From JAADDV01 sp964582875 (GTDB lineage Bacteria > Aquificota > Aquificia > Aquificales > Hydrogenothermaceae): a stretch of DNA of 32,024 nt. The stretch is from assembly GCA_964582875.1 (NCBI GenBank), contig CAZOTZ010000004.1, positions 1 to 32,024 on the forward strand, in the 5' to 3' direction. The notes under the pieces are model-generated. The model made no database searches, had not been told where the DNA came from, and worked only from the letters and a program-made list of their open reading frames with translations. Of the stretch, positions 8,443-16,937 are shown piece by piece (positions within the stretch are counted from its first letter, which is position 1; each line of letters starts with the position of its first letter). The translations under genes were made by a program, and so were the position numbers.

Positions 8443-9528
8443 TTGTTAGACATAAAAGAGCTGAAAAAATCTATAAGAAAAAGACAGGATTTTTTTACAT
8501 CTTTTAAAGAAGAGTTTTATTCTTTCTATACACAGACTTTAAACCAGTACTCTTTTTCAGATGAGATAAAAAGAAAAATAGAAGCTATTAGAGAAAAAGT
8601 TTTCTCAAAGATATTTGAGACCCCAAAAGATACAAGAGATGAGTTTTACAGTTTTTCTTTTGCTCTATTGAAAGACGATGTTTACCTCAGGGGTATACTG
8701 GAACCTGTTTTTGTTTTCACTGTAAAAAAATACTCTGAATACCTTTTAAAAGAAAAACCTTCTTTAGATGAAATTGAAGTCCTCGTAAAACTACTAAACG
8801 AGTACCTAAAAGTAATAGATAAAGCTTACCTTGATTATCAAAAGCTAAACAAAAAAAGTGAAAATGTTTCTTCTGAGGAAGAAAGAAAGAAACAGGAAGA
8901 AAAGTTTATACTTGACATTTTAAGTGAAAATATAGGTGTAGATTTCACAGCTATCAGCTATTACAAGGAAATACCTGTAATCTTTAAACTTAAACTGAAA
9001 AAAGTTACAGACAAATACATTATCCTTGATATATCAAAAGTTTCTATTAATATCTCAAAACTGAACAAAACGATTTATTTAAAAACTAAACTCTTTACTG
9101 AACCTGTGAAAGCTTATATAACGTCTGTTAATTTTCAAAAAAATATTGTTGTTCTTGAAAAACCCCATTTTTCAGATATACCAGCTGAAAAAAGAAAGCA
9201 TATAAGAGTAGTATTAGACGAACCTATTAAAGTGTCATTCAGGATAAACGGTAAAAAACTGTTAGGATTAATAGTTGATATATCAGCAGGGGGAATAAAG
9301 TTTTTTACAGGTGATATTGACAGTATTTCTGCTGGTTCAAAAGGTGAGTTTTCCTTTAATCTATCTGGAAAAGAATTGAATATAAAAGGAGAGATTAAAC
9401 ATATAGAAAAGTCAGGGAAAGGCTTTATGGTTGGAGTTCAGCTTTTTCCAGATATTAAAACAGAAAACATAATATCTGACTTTGTGATGACAAAACAGTT
9501 CCAAATATTAAAAGAGCTTAGGATTTAG
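8443..9528 (+). CDS. PilZ-domain protein, YcgR-like
   Basis: The C-terminal third (about residues 248-350) is a PilZ domain. It carries the c-di-GMP-binding signature: the basic RKHIR near residue 250, then DISAGG near 280. Before it (about 165-245) lies a YcgR-N-like beta module, and the first 150 residues are helical with no recognised family. It probably binds c-di-GMP and acts on motility, adhesion or surface behaviour; the target is unknown. The start is TTG preceded by AAGGA. Only 12 bp separate it from the small helical gene downstream, suggesting a two-gene operon. No GGDEF or EAL protein is in the window. Confidence 0.8.
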   Translation: MLDIKELKKSIRKRQDFFTSFKEEFYSFYTQTLNQYSFSDEIKRKIEAIREKVFSKIFETPKDTRDEFYSFSFALLKDDVYLRGILEPVFVFTVKKYSEYLLKEKPSLDEIEVLVKLLNEYLKVIDKAYLDYQKLNKKSENVSSEEERKKQEEKFILDILSENIGVDFTAISYYKEIPVIFKLKLKKVTDKYIILDISKVSINISKLNKTIYLKTKLFTEPVKAYITSVNFQKNIVVLEKPHFSDIPAEKRKHIRVVLDEPIKVSFRINGKKLLGLIVDISAGGIKFFTGDIDSISAGSKGEFSFNLSGKELNIKGEIKHIEKSGKGFMVGVQLFPDIKTENIISDFVMTKQFQILKELRI

Positions 9529-9540
9529 GGGGTGAGTGGA

Positions 9541-9960
9541 ATGCCATTAACAAAAAAATTTATACAAAAGATAGATAATCCAGAAGTTATATCTACCATA
9601 ATGAAAAAATGGTTATCTGAGGATACAGTAAACAGTATCTTTGAAAAAATAGAGTTAGATAAGAACTACTTTATAAGCTACTTTGGATTAAAAATACTGG
9701 ACTACTTTATTTTAGTTCTTTCAGAAAAAGCAGAAATAGGGAACTGTCCATATATAGAAAAGTTTTTAGAGTTTTTAGAAGAAAAAAAAGTTTCTGTAGG
9801 AGATGTTTTCCTTATATGTTCTGCTTTGAAAAAAAGCATCATAAATTTTGTTTTAAAGGATGATGAATTTTCAAAGCAGGAAAAGATAGAGCTTGTTAAT
9901 GAGATATACAGAATTTTTGATTTAAATCTTGCAGGGGTTTTGAACAGATTTGTAGGATAA
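9541..9960 (+). CDS. Small all-helical protein, possible RsbRD-N-like sensor domain
   Basis: I do not recognise this 139-residue protein with certainty. It is predicted to be all alpha-helical. The segment from about residue 80 (YIEKFLEFLEEKKVSVGDVF followed by an ALKKSI stretch) resembles the helical N-terminal domain of RsbR/RsbT-coantagonist proteins and of some sensor kinases. There is no signalling output domain. The ATG at 9541 is preferred over the upstream GTG at 9532 because GGGGGTG (9528-9534) is correctly spaced only for the ATG. It is probably co-transcribed with the PilZ gene 12 bp upstream, so a role in the same signalling path is possible. Its stop abuts that of dnaA, which converges on it. 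Confidence 0.6.
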   Translation: MPLTKKFIQKIDNPEVISTIMKKWLSEDTVNSIFEKIELDKNYFISYFGLKILDYFILVLSEKAEIGNCPYIEKFLEFLEEKKVSVGDVFLICSALKKSIINFVLKDDEFSKQEKIELVNEIYRIFDLNLAGVLNRFVG

Positions 9961-11283
9961 CTATAAGGTTAAAAGTCTATCTCTCAGAAATTCTACTGTA
10001 AGTTTGTACTTTCTGTCTTTTTCCATATTTTTTTCAACTTTTTCTATGGCATTTAATACAGTTGTATGGTCTTTTTTCTTAAAAGCTTTTGATATTTCGT
10101 TTAAAGATTTATCTGTTAAGTACCTTGCAAGGTACATTGCTATCTGTCTTGCCATAAGTACCTTTTTTCTTCTGGAATTTCCTAACATCTCACTGAGCTT
10201 TACTCCAAAGTAGTTGGCTACTTCTTTTTGTATCTTTTCTATAGAAAGTTCCTCTGTTTCCTGAATTTCAAGTATATCCTTTAAAATGTCCCTTGCAAAT
10301 TCAAGGTTTACTGGTCTTCCCATTATTTCACTGTAAGCTTTAAGTCTGTTTAAAGAACCTTCTAACTCTCTAACATTGGAGGTTATAGTTTTTGCAATTA
10401 AAAGAACTACATCGTGGGGAAGTTTTATATCTATCTCTTTGGACTTTTTTCTTATTATTGATATCTTAGTATCTATATCAGGTTTTTTTACTTCAACAAC
10501 AAGACCACTTGAAAACCTGTTTTTTAATCTTTCCTGAAGACCTGACATATCTTTAGGAGGTATATCAGAGGAAAGAATTACCTGTTTACCTATCAGGTGA
10601 AGAGCATTGAATATATGGTAAAACTCTATCTGTGTTCTTTCTTTGCCCTGTAAAAACTGAACATCATCAATGAGAAGAAGGTCTACATTTCTATATCTCT
10701 TTCTAAAGGCAAGTATAGAGCCTTTTTGCATGTAATATATAAGTTCAGACATAAATGCATCAGCTGTTGTATAAAGAACATTTGCTTTTGGATTTCTCTT
10801 CAAAACTTCATGGGCTGTAGCATGGAGAAGGTGTGTTTTTCCTAAGCCAGATTCCCCGTAAATGAAAAGTGGATTATATATACTACCAAGGTGTTCAGCT
10901 ACAGCTTTACATGCAGTATAGGCAACCTTATTACAGTTTCCAATAACAAGATTTTCAAAAGTATATTTAGGATTGAGATTTGTAAGGTTATAAGGTTTTT
11001 CATCTATAGTTTCAACTTTTTCCTCTGTATCTACCAGCTCTACCTCTTCTTTTTCCTTAGAAACTATACTGATAGATAAATTTTTTCCAAGGAGTTTAGT
11101 AGCTGATTCCTTTATTTCATCTAAAAGGTTTCCCTCAAGCCAATCCTTGTAAACAGGGTCTGGTGTTGAGATGTATAGTTTCCCATTTCTATATTCTGCC
11201 CCTTCAACACCTTTTAGCAGTTTGAGTGTTGACTTATCAACCTTATTAGCTATAAGGGAAAGAATACCTGACCATACATCCAA
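9961..11283 (-). CDS. dnaA: Chromosomal replication initiator DnaA
   Basis: Binds DnaA boxes and melts the origin. All four domains are visible: a helical N-terminus (about 1-75), an acidic linker, the AAA+ domain with Walker A GESGLGKTH (about 142-150) and Walker B LLLIDDVQFLQG (about 204-215), and the C-terminal helix-turn-helix with the signature KKDHTTVLNAIEKV (about 403-416). Position one of the usual RDHTTV motif is Lys. The start is TTG, with CTGGAG about 10 bases upstream. The gene stands alone: dnaN is not next to it, and no cluster of TTATCCACA boxes was seen nearby, so it does not mark an origin. Confidence 0.95.
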   Translation of the reverse strand: MDVWSGILSLIANKVDKSTLKLLKGVEGAEYRNGKLYISTPDPVYKDWLEGNLLDEIKESATKLLGKNLSISIVSKEKEEVELVDTEEKVETIDEKPYNLTNLNPKYTFENLVIGNCNKVAYTACKAVAEHLGSIYNPLFIYGESGLGKTHLLHATAHEVLKRNPKANVLYTTADAFMSELIYYMQKGSILAFRKRYRNVDLLLIDDVQFLQGKERTQIEFYHIFNALHLIGKQVILSSDIPPKDMSGLQERLKNRFSSGLVVEVKKPDIDTKISIIRKKSKEIDIKLPHDVVLLIAKTITSNVRELEGSLNRLKAYSEIMGRPVNLEFARDILKDILEIQETEELSIEKIQKEVANYFGVKLSEMLGNSRRKKVLMARQIAMYLARYLTDKSLNEISKAFKKKDHTTVLNAIEKVEKNMEKDRKYKLTVEFLRDRLLTL

Positions 11284-11317
11284 GCTTACTAAACTCCAGA
11301 AAATTTTGAAGGTAAAA

Positions 11318-11323
11318 ATTATA
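11318..11323 (-). promoter_or_regulatory. Candidate -10 element of dnaA
   Basis: Within the 260-bp divergent dnaA/rpmF spacer, TATAAT on the - strand lies 35 bp upstream of the dnaA TTG. The -35 position (TTAAAA, 11341-11346) is weak. On the + strand a TAAAAT at 11494-11499 could be the rpmF -10, without a recognisable -35. No DnaA boxes, RNA gene or small ORF was seen in the rest of the spacer. Confidence 0.35.
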
Positions 11324-11543
11324 AAACTACAGGTACATTTTTTTAAGGGAAAAATTTTTTTTCTTTTTCTCTCTTCTATGATAAGATTTTAAGAATTTTA
11401 ACGGGTGTTCCTAACAGCAGTAAAAATCTTTCAAATATCTGATTGTTCTATTTTTTTGATTAAATCACAGATGAAAAATTAGTATTAATTTGTTAAAATA
11501 GCTACTTTGTTAGATGTAGTAAATAATAAGGAGGTAAAGATAT

Positions 11544-11726
11544 ATGGCAGCACCAAAAAGAAAAAAATCTAAAGCAAAAACAGCAATGAGAAAAGCCCAG
11601 TGGTATAAAAAGTTAAACATACCAGGTCTATCGTTATGCCCTGAATGTGGCCAGCCTAAAGCACCCCATAGAGTATGCCCACACTGTGGATATTACAAAG
11701 ATAAAGAGGTTGTAGAGGTAGTTTAA
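11544..11726 (+). CDS. rpmF: 50S ribosomal protein L32
   Basis: A 60-residue basic protein of the large ribosomal subunit. The N-terminus (AAPKRKKSKAKTAMRKAQW) is typical of L32. Two zinc knuckles, CPECG and CPHCG, show this is the zinc-binding (C+) form. A strong AAGGAGG ribosome-binding site precedes the ATG. plsX begins immediately after the stop, reproducing the widely conserved rpmF-plsX-fabH order that links ribosome and membrane-lipid synthesis. Confidence 0.95.
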   Translation: MAAPKRKKSKAKTAMRKAQWYKKLNIPGLSLCPECGQPKAPHRVCPHCGYYKDKEVVEVV

Positions 11727-12758
11727 GTGTTTATAGCACTTGATGCTATGGGGGGAGATAACGCCCCTCAAAGCAATGTTGAGGGAGCTGTTTTATTTGC
11801 AAAGGAGTATAAAACAGGAGTTTATCTTGTAGGTGATGAGAATATTCTCAGAGAAGAACTAAAAAAAGCCGGTGGAGAAGGTTTACCTATTGAGATAGTC
11901 CATGCCCCAGAGATAATAGGTATGGACGAACCACCGTCTATAGCTGTCCGTAAAAAAAGAAACTCTTCTATGTATATAGCAGCAAAACTTGTAAGAGAAG
12001 GAAAGGCTCAGGCTTTTGTTTCAGCTGGGAATACTGGAGCTGCTATGGCAGTCTCAAAGTTTGTTGTAGGAGCTGCTGAGGGTATAGAAAGACCCGGGAT
12101 AGCAGTAGCCTTTCCAACAAAAAAAGGAAAACCTACAGTTCTGATAGATGTAGGAGCAAACGTAGACTGTAAACCTAAGCACCTTGTTTATTTTGCTGTA
12201 ATGGGTCACACTTACATAAAAGAGATACTCAAGATAACAGACAATCCTAAAATTGGTATCCTCAGTATCGGAGAAGAAGAAGGAAAAGGGAACGAACTTG
12301 TAAAGGACACATATCCACTCCTGAAAGGAACTAATCTTAACTTTGTTGGAAATGCTGAAGGAAGGGATATCTTTACAGGGGATTTTGATGTTATAGTTTG
12401 CGATGGTTTCGTAGGAAATGTAGTACTCAAGACAAGTGAGAGTTTAGGAACTATAATAGTTGAGATGATTAAAGAGGAAGTGAAAAAAAGCTTAATAACA
12501 AAGATAGGTGCTCTCTTAATGCTTCCAGCTTTAAAAAGATTTAAAAAGAAAGCAGATTTTGCAGAGTATGGAGGAGCCCCTCTTCTTGGAACTAAAGGAA
12601 CATGTATTATCACCCACGGTAGAGCAGATGCAAAAGCTATAAAAAATGCTCTCAAAGTGGCTTCAGAGTTTGAAAAAACCCATTTTAACGATAAGCTAAA
12701 AGAAAACATAAAGAATTTACTACCTGAACAAATATTATTGAATGGGAAGGTTGCATGA
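11727..12758 (+). CDS. plsX: Phosphate acyltransferase PlsX
   Basis: Converts acyl-ACP to acyl-phosphate, the donor used by PlsY for the first acylation of glycerol-3-phosphate. The N-terminal IALDAMGGDNAP is the family signature, with PSIAVRKKRNSSM and SAGNTGA further on and GAPLLGTKG near the C-terminus. Length (343) is normal. The start is GTG directly after the rpmF stop, with GAGGT 7 bases upstream; no ATG lies near. The 3' end overlaps fabH by 4 bp (ATGA), so the two are translationally coupled. Confidence 0.95.
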   Translation: MFIALDAMGGDNAPQSNVEGAVLFAKEYKTGVYLVGDENILREELKKAGGEGLPIEIVHAPEIIGMDEPPSIAVRKKRNSSMYIAAKLVREGKAQAFVSAGNTGAAMAVSKFVVGAAEGIERPGIAVAFPTKKGKPTVLIDVGANVDCKPKHLVYFAVMGHTYIKEILKITDNPKIGILSIGEEEGKGNELVKDTYPLLKGTNLNFVGNAEGRDIFTGDFDVIVCDGFVGNVVLKTSESLGTIIVEMIKEEVKKSLITKIGALLMLPALKRFKKKADFAEYGGAPLLGTKGTCIITHGRADAKAIKNALKVASEFEKTHFNDKLKENIKNLLPEQILLNGKVA

Positions 12759-13687
12759 AAGCTGAGATAAAAGGCTTGGGAATGTATGTTCCCCCTCGTG
12801 TTATAACAAACCATGACCTTGAAAAAATCCTTGACACTTCAGATGAGTGGATAACAACGAGAACAGGGATAAAAGAGAGAAGAATTGCCGATGAATGGGA
12901 AAAAGCAAGTGATTTAGCATTTCCTGCTGCAAAAGAAGCTATAGAAAATGCAGGTTTAACCCCAAAAGATATTGATTGTGTTATTGTGGCAACATCAACC
13001 CCTGATATGACTTTTCCTTCAACTGCATGTTTCCTTTCTGATAAACTTGGATGTCCAAAACCAATGGCTTTTGATATATCAGCTGCGTGTAGCGGTTTCA
13101 TTTATGCTTTGACTATAGCAAACTCTTTTATAAAATCAGGTCAGTTTGAAAATATTCTTGTTGTTGGAGCTGAAGTTTTCTCAAAAATAATAGACTGGAA
13201 CGACAGGTCTACAGCTGTTATATTTGGAGATGGTGCAGGAGCTGTTGTTGTATCTAAGTCAGAAGGGGAAAGTGATATCCTTGCAGCAAAAATGAAATCT
13301 GATGGTTCCCATTGGGGTTCTTTATTCTGTCCTGTTGGTGAAAAATTAAAAATGAGAGGAAGAGAAACCTTTAAACTTGCTATAAAATCAATGGAAACAG
13401 CTTCAAAAAAAGTACTGGAAAAGGCAAACTTAACCTTGGATGATATAAAACTTGTTATTCCCCATCAGGCAAATATAAGAATAATAAAAGCTTTAGCTGA
13501 AAGGTTAAATCTTCCTGAAGAGAAAGTTTTTAGTAATATCCACAAGTACGGTAATACAAGTGCTGCTTCAATACCTATAGCGATGTACGAAGCATGGAAA
13601 GAAAAAAAGATATCAAAAGGAGATTACATTCTCCTTACAGCCTTTGGCGGAGGCTTAACCTGGGGCTCAATAGTACTGAAGTTTTAA
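12755..13687 (+). CDS. fabH: 3-oxoacyl-ACP synthase III
   Basis: Starts fatty-acid synthesis by condensing an acyl-CoA primer with malonyl-ACP. The catalytic triad is complete: Cys112 (AACSGF), His237 (IPHQAN) and Asn267 (YGNTSA). The oxyanion/CoA region DEWITTRTGIKERR (about residues 30-43) is intact, as is the C-terminal AFGGGLTWGS. Its 310 residues match the family. The ATG lies inside the last plsX codons (GCATGA). The stop overlaps the convergent bifunctional-nuclease gene by 4 bp, so no terminator fits between them. Confidence 0.95.
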   Translation: MKAEIKGLGMYVPPRVITNHDLEKILDTSDEWITTRTGIKERRIADEWEKASDLAFPAAKEAIENAGLTPKDIDCVIVATSTPDMTFPSTACFLSDKLGCPKPMAFDISAACSGFIYALTIANSFIKSGQFENILVVGAEVFSKIIDWNDRSTAVIFGDGAGAVVVSKSEGESDILAAKMKSDGSHWGSLFCPVGEKLKMRGRETFKLAIKSMETASKKVLEKANLTLDDIKLVIPHQANIRIIKALAERLNLPEEKVFSNIHKYGNTSAASIPIAMYEAWKEKKISKGDYILLTAFGGGLTWGSIVLKF

Positions 13688-14157
13688 ACTGTTTTCCCAA
13701 AGTCCTCAGGTTTTATAGATTCAAGCCATTCTTTTAAATCCTCTTCATGAATTTCTTCTTTCTCTTCAACACTTGCTTCTTTGAGTACTTCAGGGGATAC
13801 AAAAATAGGTGCTCCTGTTCTCAAAGCTATATTAATAGCATCACTTGGCCTTGCGTCTATCTTCAGTACTTCTCCATCTTTTATTATTGAAATCTCAGCA
13901 TAATAAGTATTATCCCTTAAGTCATGGATATGGATATACTCAACTCTTCCAGACATTTCTTTAATCAGATTTGTGATAAGGTCATGGGTCATTGGTCTTG
14001 GTCTACTTACACCTTCAAGTTGCATTGCTATGGCATTAGCCTCAAACACTCCTATCCAGATAGGAAGAACATCGTTAGAATCTTTTCCTTTAAGAACAAC
14101 AATCGGCATATTTGTTACAGGGTCTAACGTTATTCCCTGAACATTCATCTCAATCAT
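13684..14157 (-). CDS. Bifunctional nuclease (BFN/DUF151) family protein
   Basis: A 157-residue protein of the DUF151 family. Family features are the opening Val-X-Gly-Ile-(S/T) strand with PIVVLKG, the LPIWIGVFEANAIAMQLEG block, RPMTHDL, and ARPSDAINIALRTGAPIFV. Members in plants and Thermotoga have been described as having nuclease activity, but the cellular role in most bacteria is unclear. A GTG at 14160 is also open. GAGGAGG is best spaced for the ATG at 14157, so that start is chosen. It follows the miaB stop by 15 bp and is probably in the same transcript. The C-terminal 30 residues are acidic. Confidence 0.85.
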   Translation of the reverse strand: MIEMNVQGITLDPVTNMPIVVLKGKDSNDVLPIWIGVFEANAIAMQLEGVSRPRPMTHDLITNLIKEMSGRVEYIHIHDLRDNTYYAEISIIKDGEVLKIDARPSDAINIALRTGAPIFVSPEVLKEASVEEKEEIHEEDLKEWLESIKPEDFGKTV

Positions 14158-14172
14158 CACAAAGCCTCCTCA

Positions 14173-15489
14173 TTAAACAAATTGTTCAGCTAACTCTCCT
14201 TCTAAGCTAAACCTGTTTGCTTTTGTAATTTTTATGTTAACTATACTACCTAATAACTTATCCCTACCTGAAAAATGAACAAGTTTGTTTGTCCTTGTTC
14301 TACCTATTAATTTACTGTCTTTTTCTTCTTCTACAAGCACTTCAACTGTTTTTCCTTCGTATGCAAGATTTTTTCTAAATGCAATTTCTTTCTGTATGTT
14401 TATAAGTTCACTTAACCACTGTCCAGCTTTCTGATATTCTTCAGTTAAAGGCATATCAGCTGCCGGTGTACCAGGTCTCGGGGAATATTTAAATGCAAAT
14501 ATCTGGTCATACTCAACTTCTTTAACAACTTTAACAGTTTCTAAATAATCTTCATATGTTTCTCCAGGAAAACCAACAATTATATCTGTAGATAAGGCAA
14601 TATCAGGTATGTATTTTTTCAGTAGCTCTATTTTCTTCAGATACTCTTTCTGTGTGTATCCTCTATCCATAGCTTTTAATATTCTGTCTGAACCTGCCTG
14701 TATAGGTAAGTGGAGGTATTCACACACCTGAGGGATATCTGCCATTGCTTTTATTGTTTCTTCATCTAAATCCCGGGGATGTCCTGTTGTAAACCTTATC
14801 CTTTCTACTCCATCTACGTTAGCTACAGCGTATAAAAGTTCCCAAAACTTTACATCTCCAAAATCTTTTCCGTATGCTGTTACATTTTGACCTATAAGAT
14901 GTATTTCTTTTACACCATCTTCAACAAGCCACTGTACTTCCCTTATGATATCACCGAGTCTTCTACTTCTTTCCTTTCCCCTTGTTGTTGGAACTATACA
15001 GTAAGTACACTTTTTATCACATCCCCTTATAACAGTTACATAAGCTGTATACTTGTTTTCCCTTACTGTTGGATACTTATCAAGTTCTGCCTCGGACTCA
15101 TCTATCTCTTCAATTATTTCAACTGCTTTATTTCCTCTCTGGGCTTCCTCTAAAAGCTGTGGTAGATGGTGTATGTTTGTTGTTCCAAATACCATATCAA
15201 CAAATGGGGCTTTTTGTAGAATTTCATATCCAGCTCTCTGGGCTAAACACCCACATACACCTATTATGGCATCTGGGTTTTCTTTTTTTATCTTTTTATA
15301 TTCTCCTAAAGCAGATAAAACTTTCTGGTCTGGTTTTTCCCTTACAGAACATGTGTTAACAAGTATAACATCAGCCTCTTTCCAGTCTCTTGCAGGTTCA
15401 TAACCAAGACTTTTAAGTATCCCAGCCATCTTTTGTGAATCATTAACGTTCATCTGACAGCCAAAAGTTCTTATATAGTATTTTTTCAA
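14173..15489 (-). CDS. miaB: tRNA-2-methylthio-N6-dimethylallyladenosine synthase MiaB
   Basis: Radical-SAM methylthiotransferase that modifies A37 of tRNAs reading UNN codons. The N-terminal domain has FGCQMN and the other two cluster cysteines (NTCSVREKP, GVCGCLAQR). The radical-SAM triad is CDKKCTYC (about residues 156-163), and a TRAM domain closes the protein. An open frame extends to a TTG at 15522, but an internal TTG at 15489 is preceded by AGAGGTGG at ideal spacing and puts the conserved Cys at the family-typical distance from the start. The result is 438 residues. The bifunctional-nuclease gene follows 15 bp downstream. Confidence 0.93.
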   Translation of the reverse strand: MKKYYIRTFGCQMNVNDSQKMAGILKSLGYEPARDWKEADVILVNTCSVREKPDQKVLSALGEYKKIKKENPDAIIGVCGCLAQRAGYEILQKAPFVDMVFGTTNIHHLPQLLEEAQRGNKAVEIIEEIDESEAELDKYPTVRENKYTAYVTVIRGCDKKCTYCIVPTTRGKERSRRLGDIIREVQWLVEDGVKEIHLIGQNVTAYGKDFGDVKFWELLYAVANVDGVERIRFTTGHPRDLDEETIKAMADIPQVCEYLHLPIQAGSDRILKAMDRGYTQKEYLKKIELLKKYIPDIALSTDIIVGFPGETYEDYLETVKVVKEVEYDQIFAFKYSPRPGTPAADMPLTEEYQKAGQWLSELINIQKEIAFRKNLAYEGKTVEVLVEEEKDSKLIGRTRTNKLVHFSGRDKLLGSIVNIKITKANRFSLEGELAEQFV

Positions 15490-15539
15490 TTTTCCACCTC
15501 TTACTGCTTTTTTAGAAGACAATATATTATTAATAATTT

Positions 15540-15559
15540 AATCATCAATTTTGATGATT
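15540..15559. repeat. Perfect 9-bp inverted repeat between the DUF4139 gene and miaB
   Basis: AATCATCAA, a 2-base loop TT and TTGATGATT form a perfect palindrome in the 86-bp gap. It is 16 bp past the stop of the upstream gene and about 50 bp before miaB, followed on the - strand by TAATAT-like -10 material. It has no adjoining T-run, so it is either a poor terminator or an operator for miaB. No regulator is assigned. Confidence 0.5.
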
Positions 15560-15575
15560 TTCATTACAGAAGGTT

Positions 15576-16928
15576 TTATTTTTTTATTTCTTCTTTATAA
15601 CCAAAGAAAAACTCTTTTTTCTCCCCTGGTTTTAAGGAAAAAATCCATATAACTTTACCGTTTTTTTCTATTTTTTCCCATTTAAATGTTGAAAAAGGCT
15701 CAACTTTTATATTTTCAGAATGGGATACAGGAATTTTATCAACAAGAGTGATTCTTACTGCTTTTTTATGCCTGTTTTTTAAAGAATAAAACCACTTTAC
15801 TGTATGAACCTTTTTCCCAAAAAAGTTTTTTTCCCAGAAATCTTCAACGTTATTTTTTACAACATCAACAAAAAGGTCTTCTCCAAAAAAGAGGTTATTT
15901 TTCTCATTTGCTTTTAGGGGTCTTAATCTCCCTGTTCCTACAAATACCCCATCTATGTAGTACTTAGCAGATGAAGGGAAAAATGTTTTATCTGGTTTAA
16001 ACTCAGCCCTTAAAAATGGAGTGACTGTAGCATAGCCGTCTATAAAAATATCAAAATTAGCATTGTATATGTTTTTTGATATGAGAACAGTCTCCTGGGT
16101 TTTTGAAGGTATATCTATGTTTTTTACTAAAAAGTAAGCTTTCGTTTGTGTTTCTATATACTTCCTTACAGGTTTGTTTTCCATTAGTCTTAATGATTTT
16201 TTTACTGGATAGATAGGGCTTTCAAAAGATGGTGGTTCTATTAAAGATGTTTTAAAAAACGAGTGGAAAACCAAATCAACATTCTTTAAATCTCGTCCTT
16301 CATTTTTTATATTCAAATAGCTATCTATACTTATTTTTCCTTCTTCTGTAAAACCTTTTACAGTGTAGTACTGGTATGAAGAAATATTTGCAGGAAAGAC
16401 AAAAACAAGGTTATCATCACCTTCACATCTTAAATTAACACTCAAAAATTTTTTTGATTTCTCTTCTTCAAGTTTCTTTTTCAAATTTTCTATAGCTCTC
16501 AAAATATAAGCTTTTTCATCAAGCTCTTTCTTATATAACTCTTTAAATCTTTTTATTTCTTTTTCTGACAGGTTTACACTGTTTTTTTCTATTAAAAAGA
16601 TTGTTTTATCAACAACCTTCAATCTGTTTTTATACTCTTCTATCTGTCTTTCAATACTTTGAACTGCTTTTCTGTTCAGGTTTGTCTCTTCTATTGAAAA
16701 GACACTACAAAGTCCTGCTTTTGAAGACACGTTTATCTGATTGACAGGGGCAAAAGAAGGAATAACTACTAAAATGTTTTTTCTTCCTTTTTCTACAGGA
16801 ACAGTTTCTGTTATAAAAGAGGTGTTTGTATAGATATCAACCTTTTCTGGTACTGGTTCTAAAACTTCAGAAGATGAAACTCCAGCAGTGAAGAACACTG
16901 CCAGAGCTGTTAAGCAATGCCTTTTCAT
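15576..16928 (-). CDS. Secreted DUF4139-domain protein (MuiA-like)
   Basis: A 450-residue exported protein. A signal peptide is visible (about residues 1-20). A beta-rich N-terminal domain (about 25-85) resembles DUF4140 (V-X-I-Y, then T-X-X-VPVEKG). A coiled coil spans about 90-160, and the remainder is DUF4139, ending in the family-typical W-X-X-X-LKPGEKKEFFFGY. Relatives include the mucoidy-inhibitor MuiA family; the biochemical role is unknown. The ATG follows AGAGGTAGACA, which overlaps the purB stop, so it is translated from the purB transcript. Placement in the envelope is an inference from the signal peptide. Confidence 0.75.
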   Translation of the reverse strand: MKRHCLTALAVFFTAGVSSSEVLEPVPEKVDIYTNTSFITETVPVEKGRKNILVVIPSFAPVNQINVSSKAGLCSVFSIEETNLNRKAVQSIERQIEEYKNRLKVVDKTIFLIEKNSVNLSEKEIKRFKELYKKELDEKAYILRAIENLKKKLEEEKSKKFLSVNLRCEGDDNLVFVFPANISSYQYYTVKGFTEEGKISIDSYLNIKNEGRDLKNVDLVFHSFFKTSLIEPPSFESPIYPVKKSLRLMENKPVRKYIETQTKAYFLVKNIDIPSKTQETVLISKNIYNANFDIFIDGYATVTPFLRAEFKPDKTFFPSSAKYYIDGVFVGTGRLRPLKANEKNNLFFGEDLFVDVVKNNVEDFWEKNFFGKKVHTVKWFYSLKNRHKKAVRITLVDKIPVSHSENIKVEPFSTFKWEKIEKNGKVIWIFSLKPGEKKEFFFGYKEEIKK

Positions 16929-16937
16929 TGTCTACCT

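Noticed and set aside
11284..11543. Replication origin next to dnaA
   Set aside because: The spacer is AT-rich, but I found no TTATCCACA-like boxes or repeats in it, and dnaN is not adjacent.
12212..13101. Long antisense open frames (200 and 138 residues) over plsX and fabH
   Set aside because: They lie wholly opposite well-recognised genes, have low-complexity translations and no family resemblance.
15053..15403. Open frames on the + strand inside miaB
   Set aside because: They are shadows of the miaB frame, without plausible start sites or protein features.
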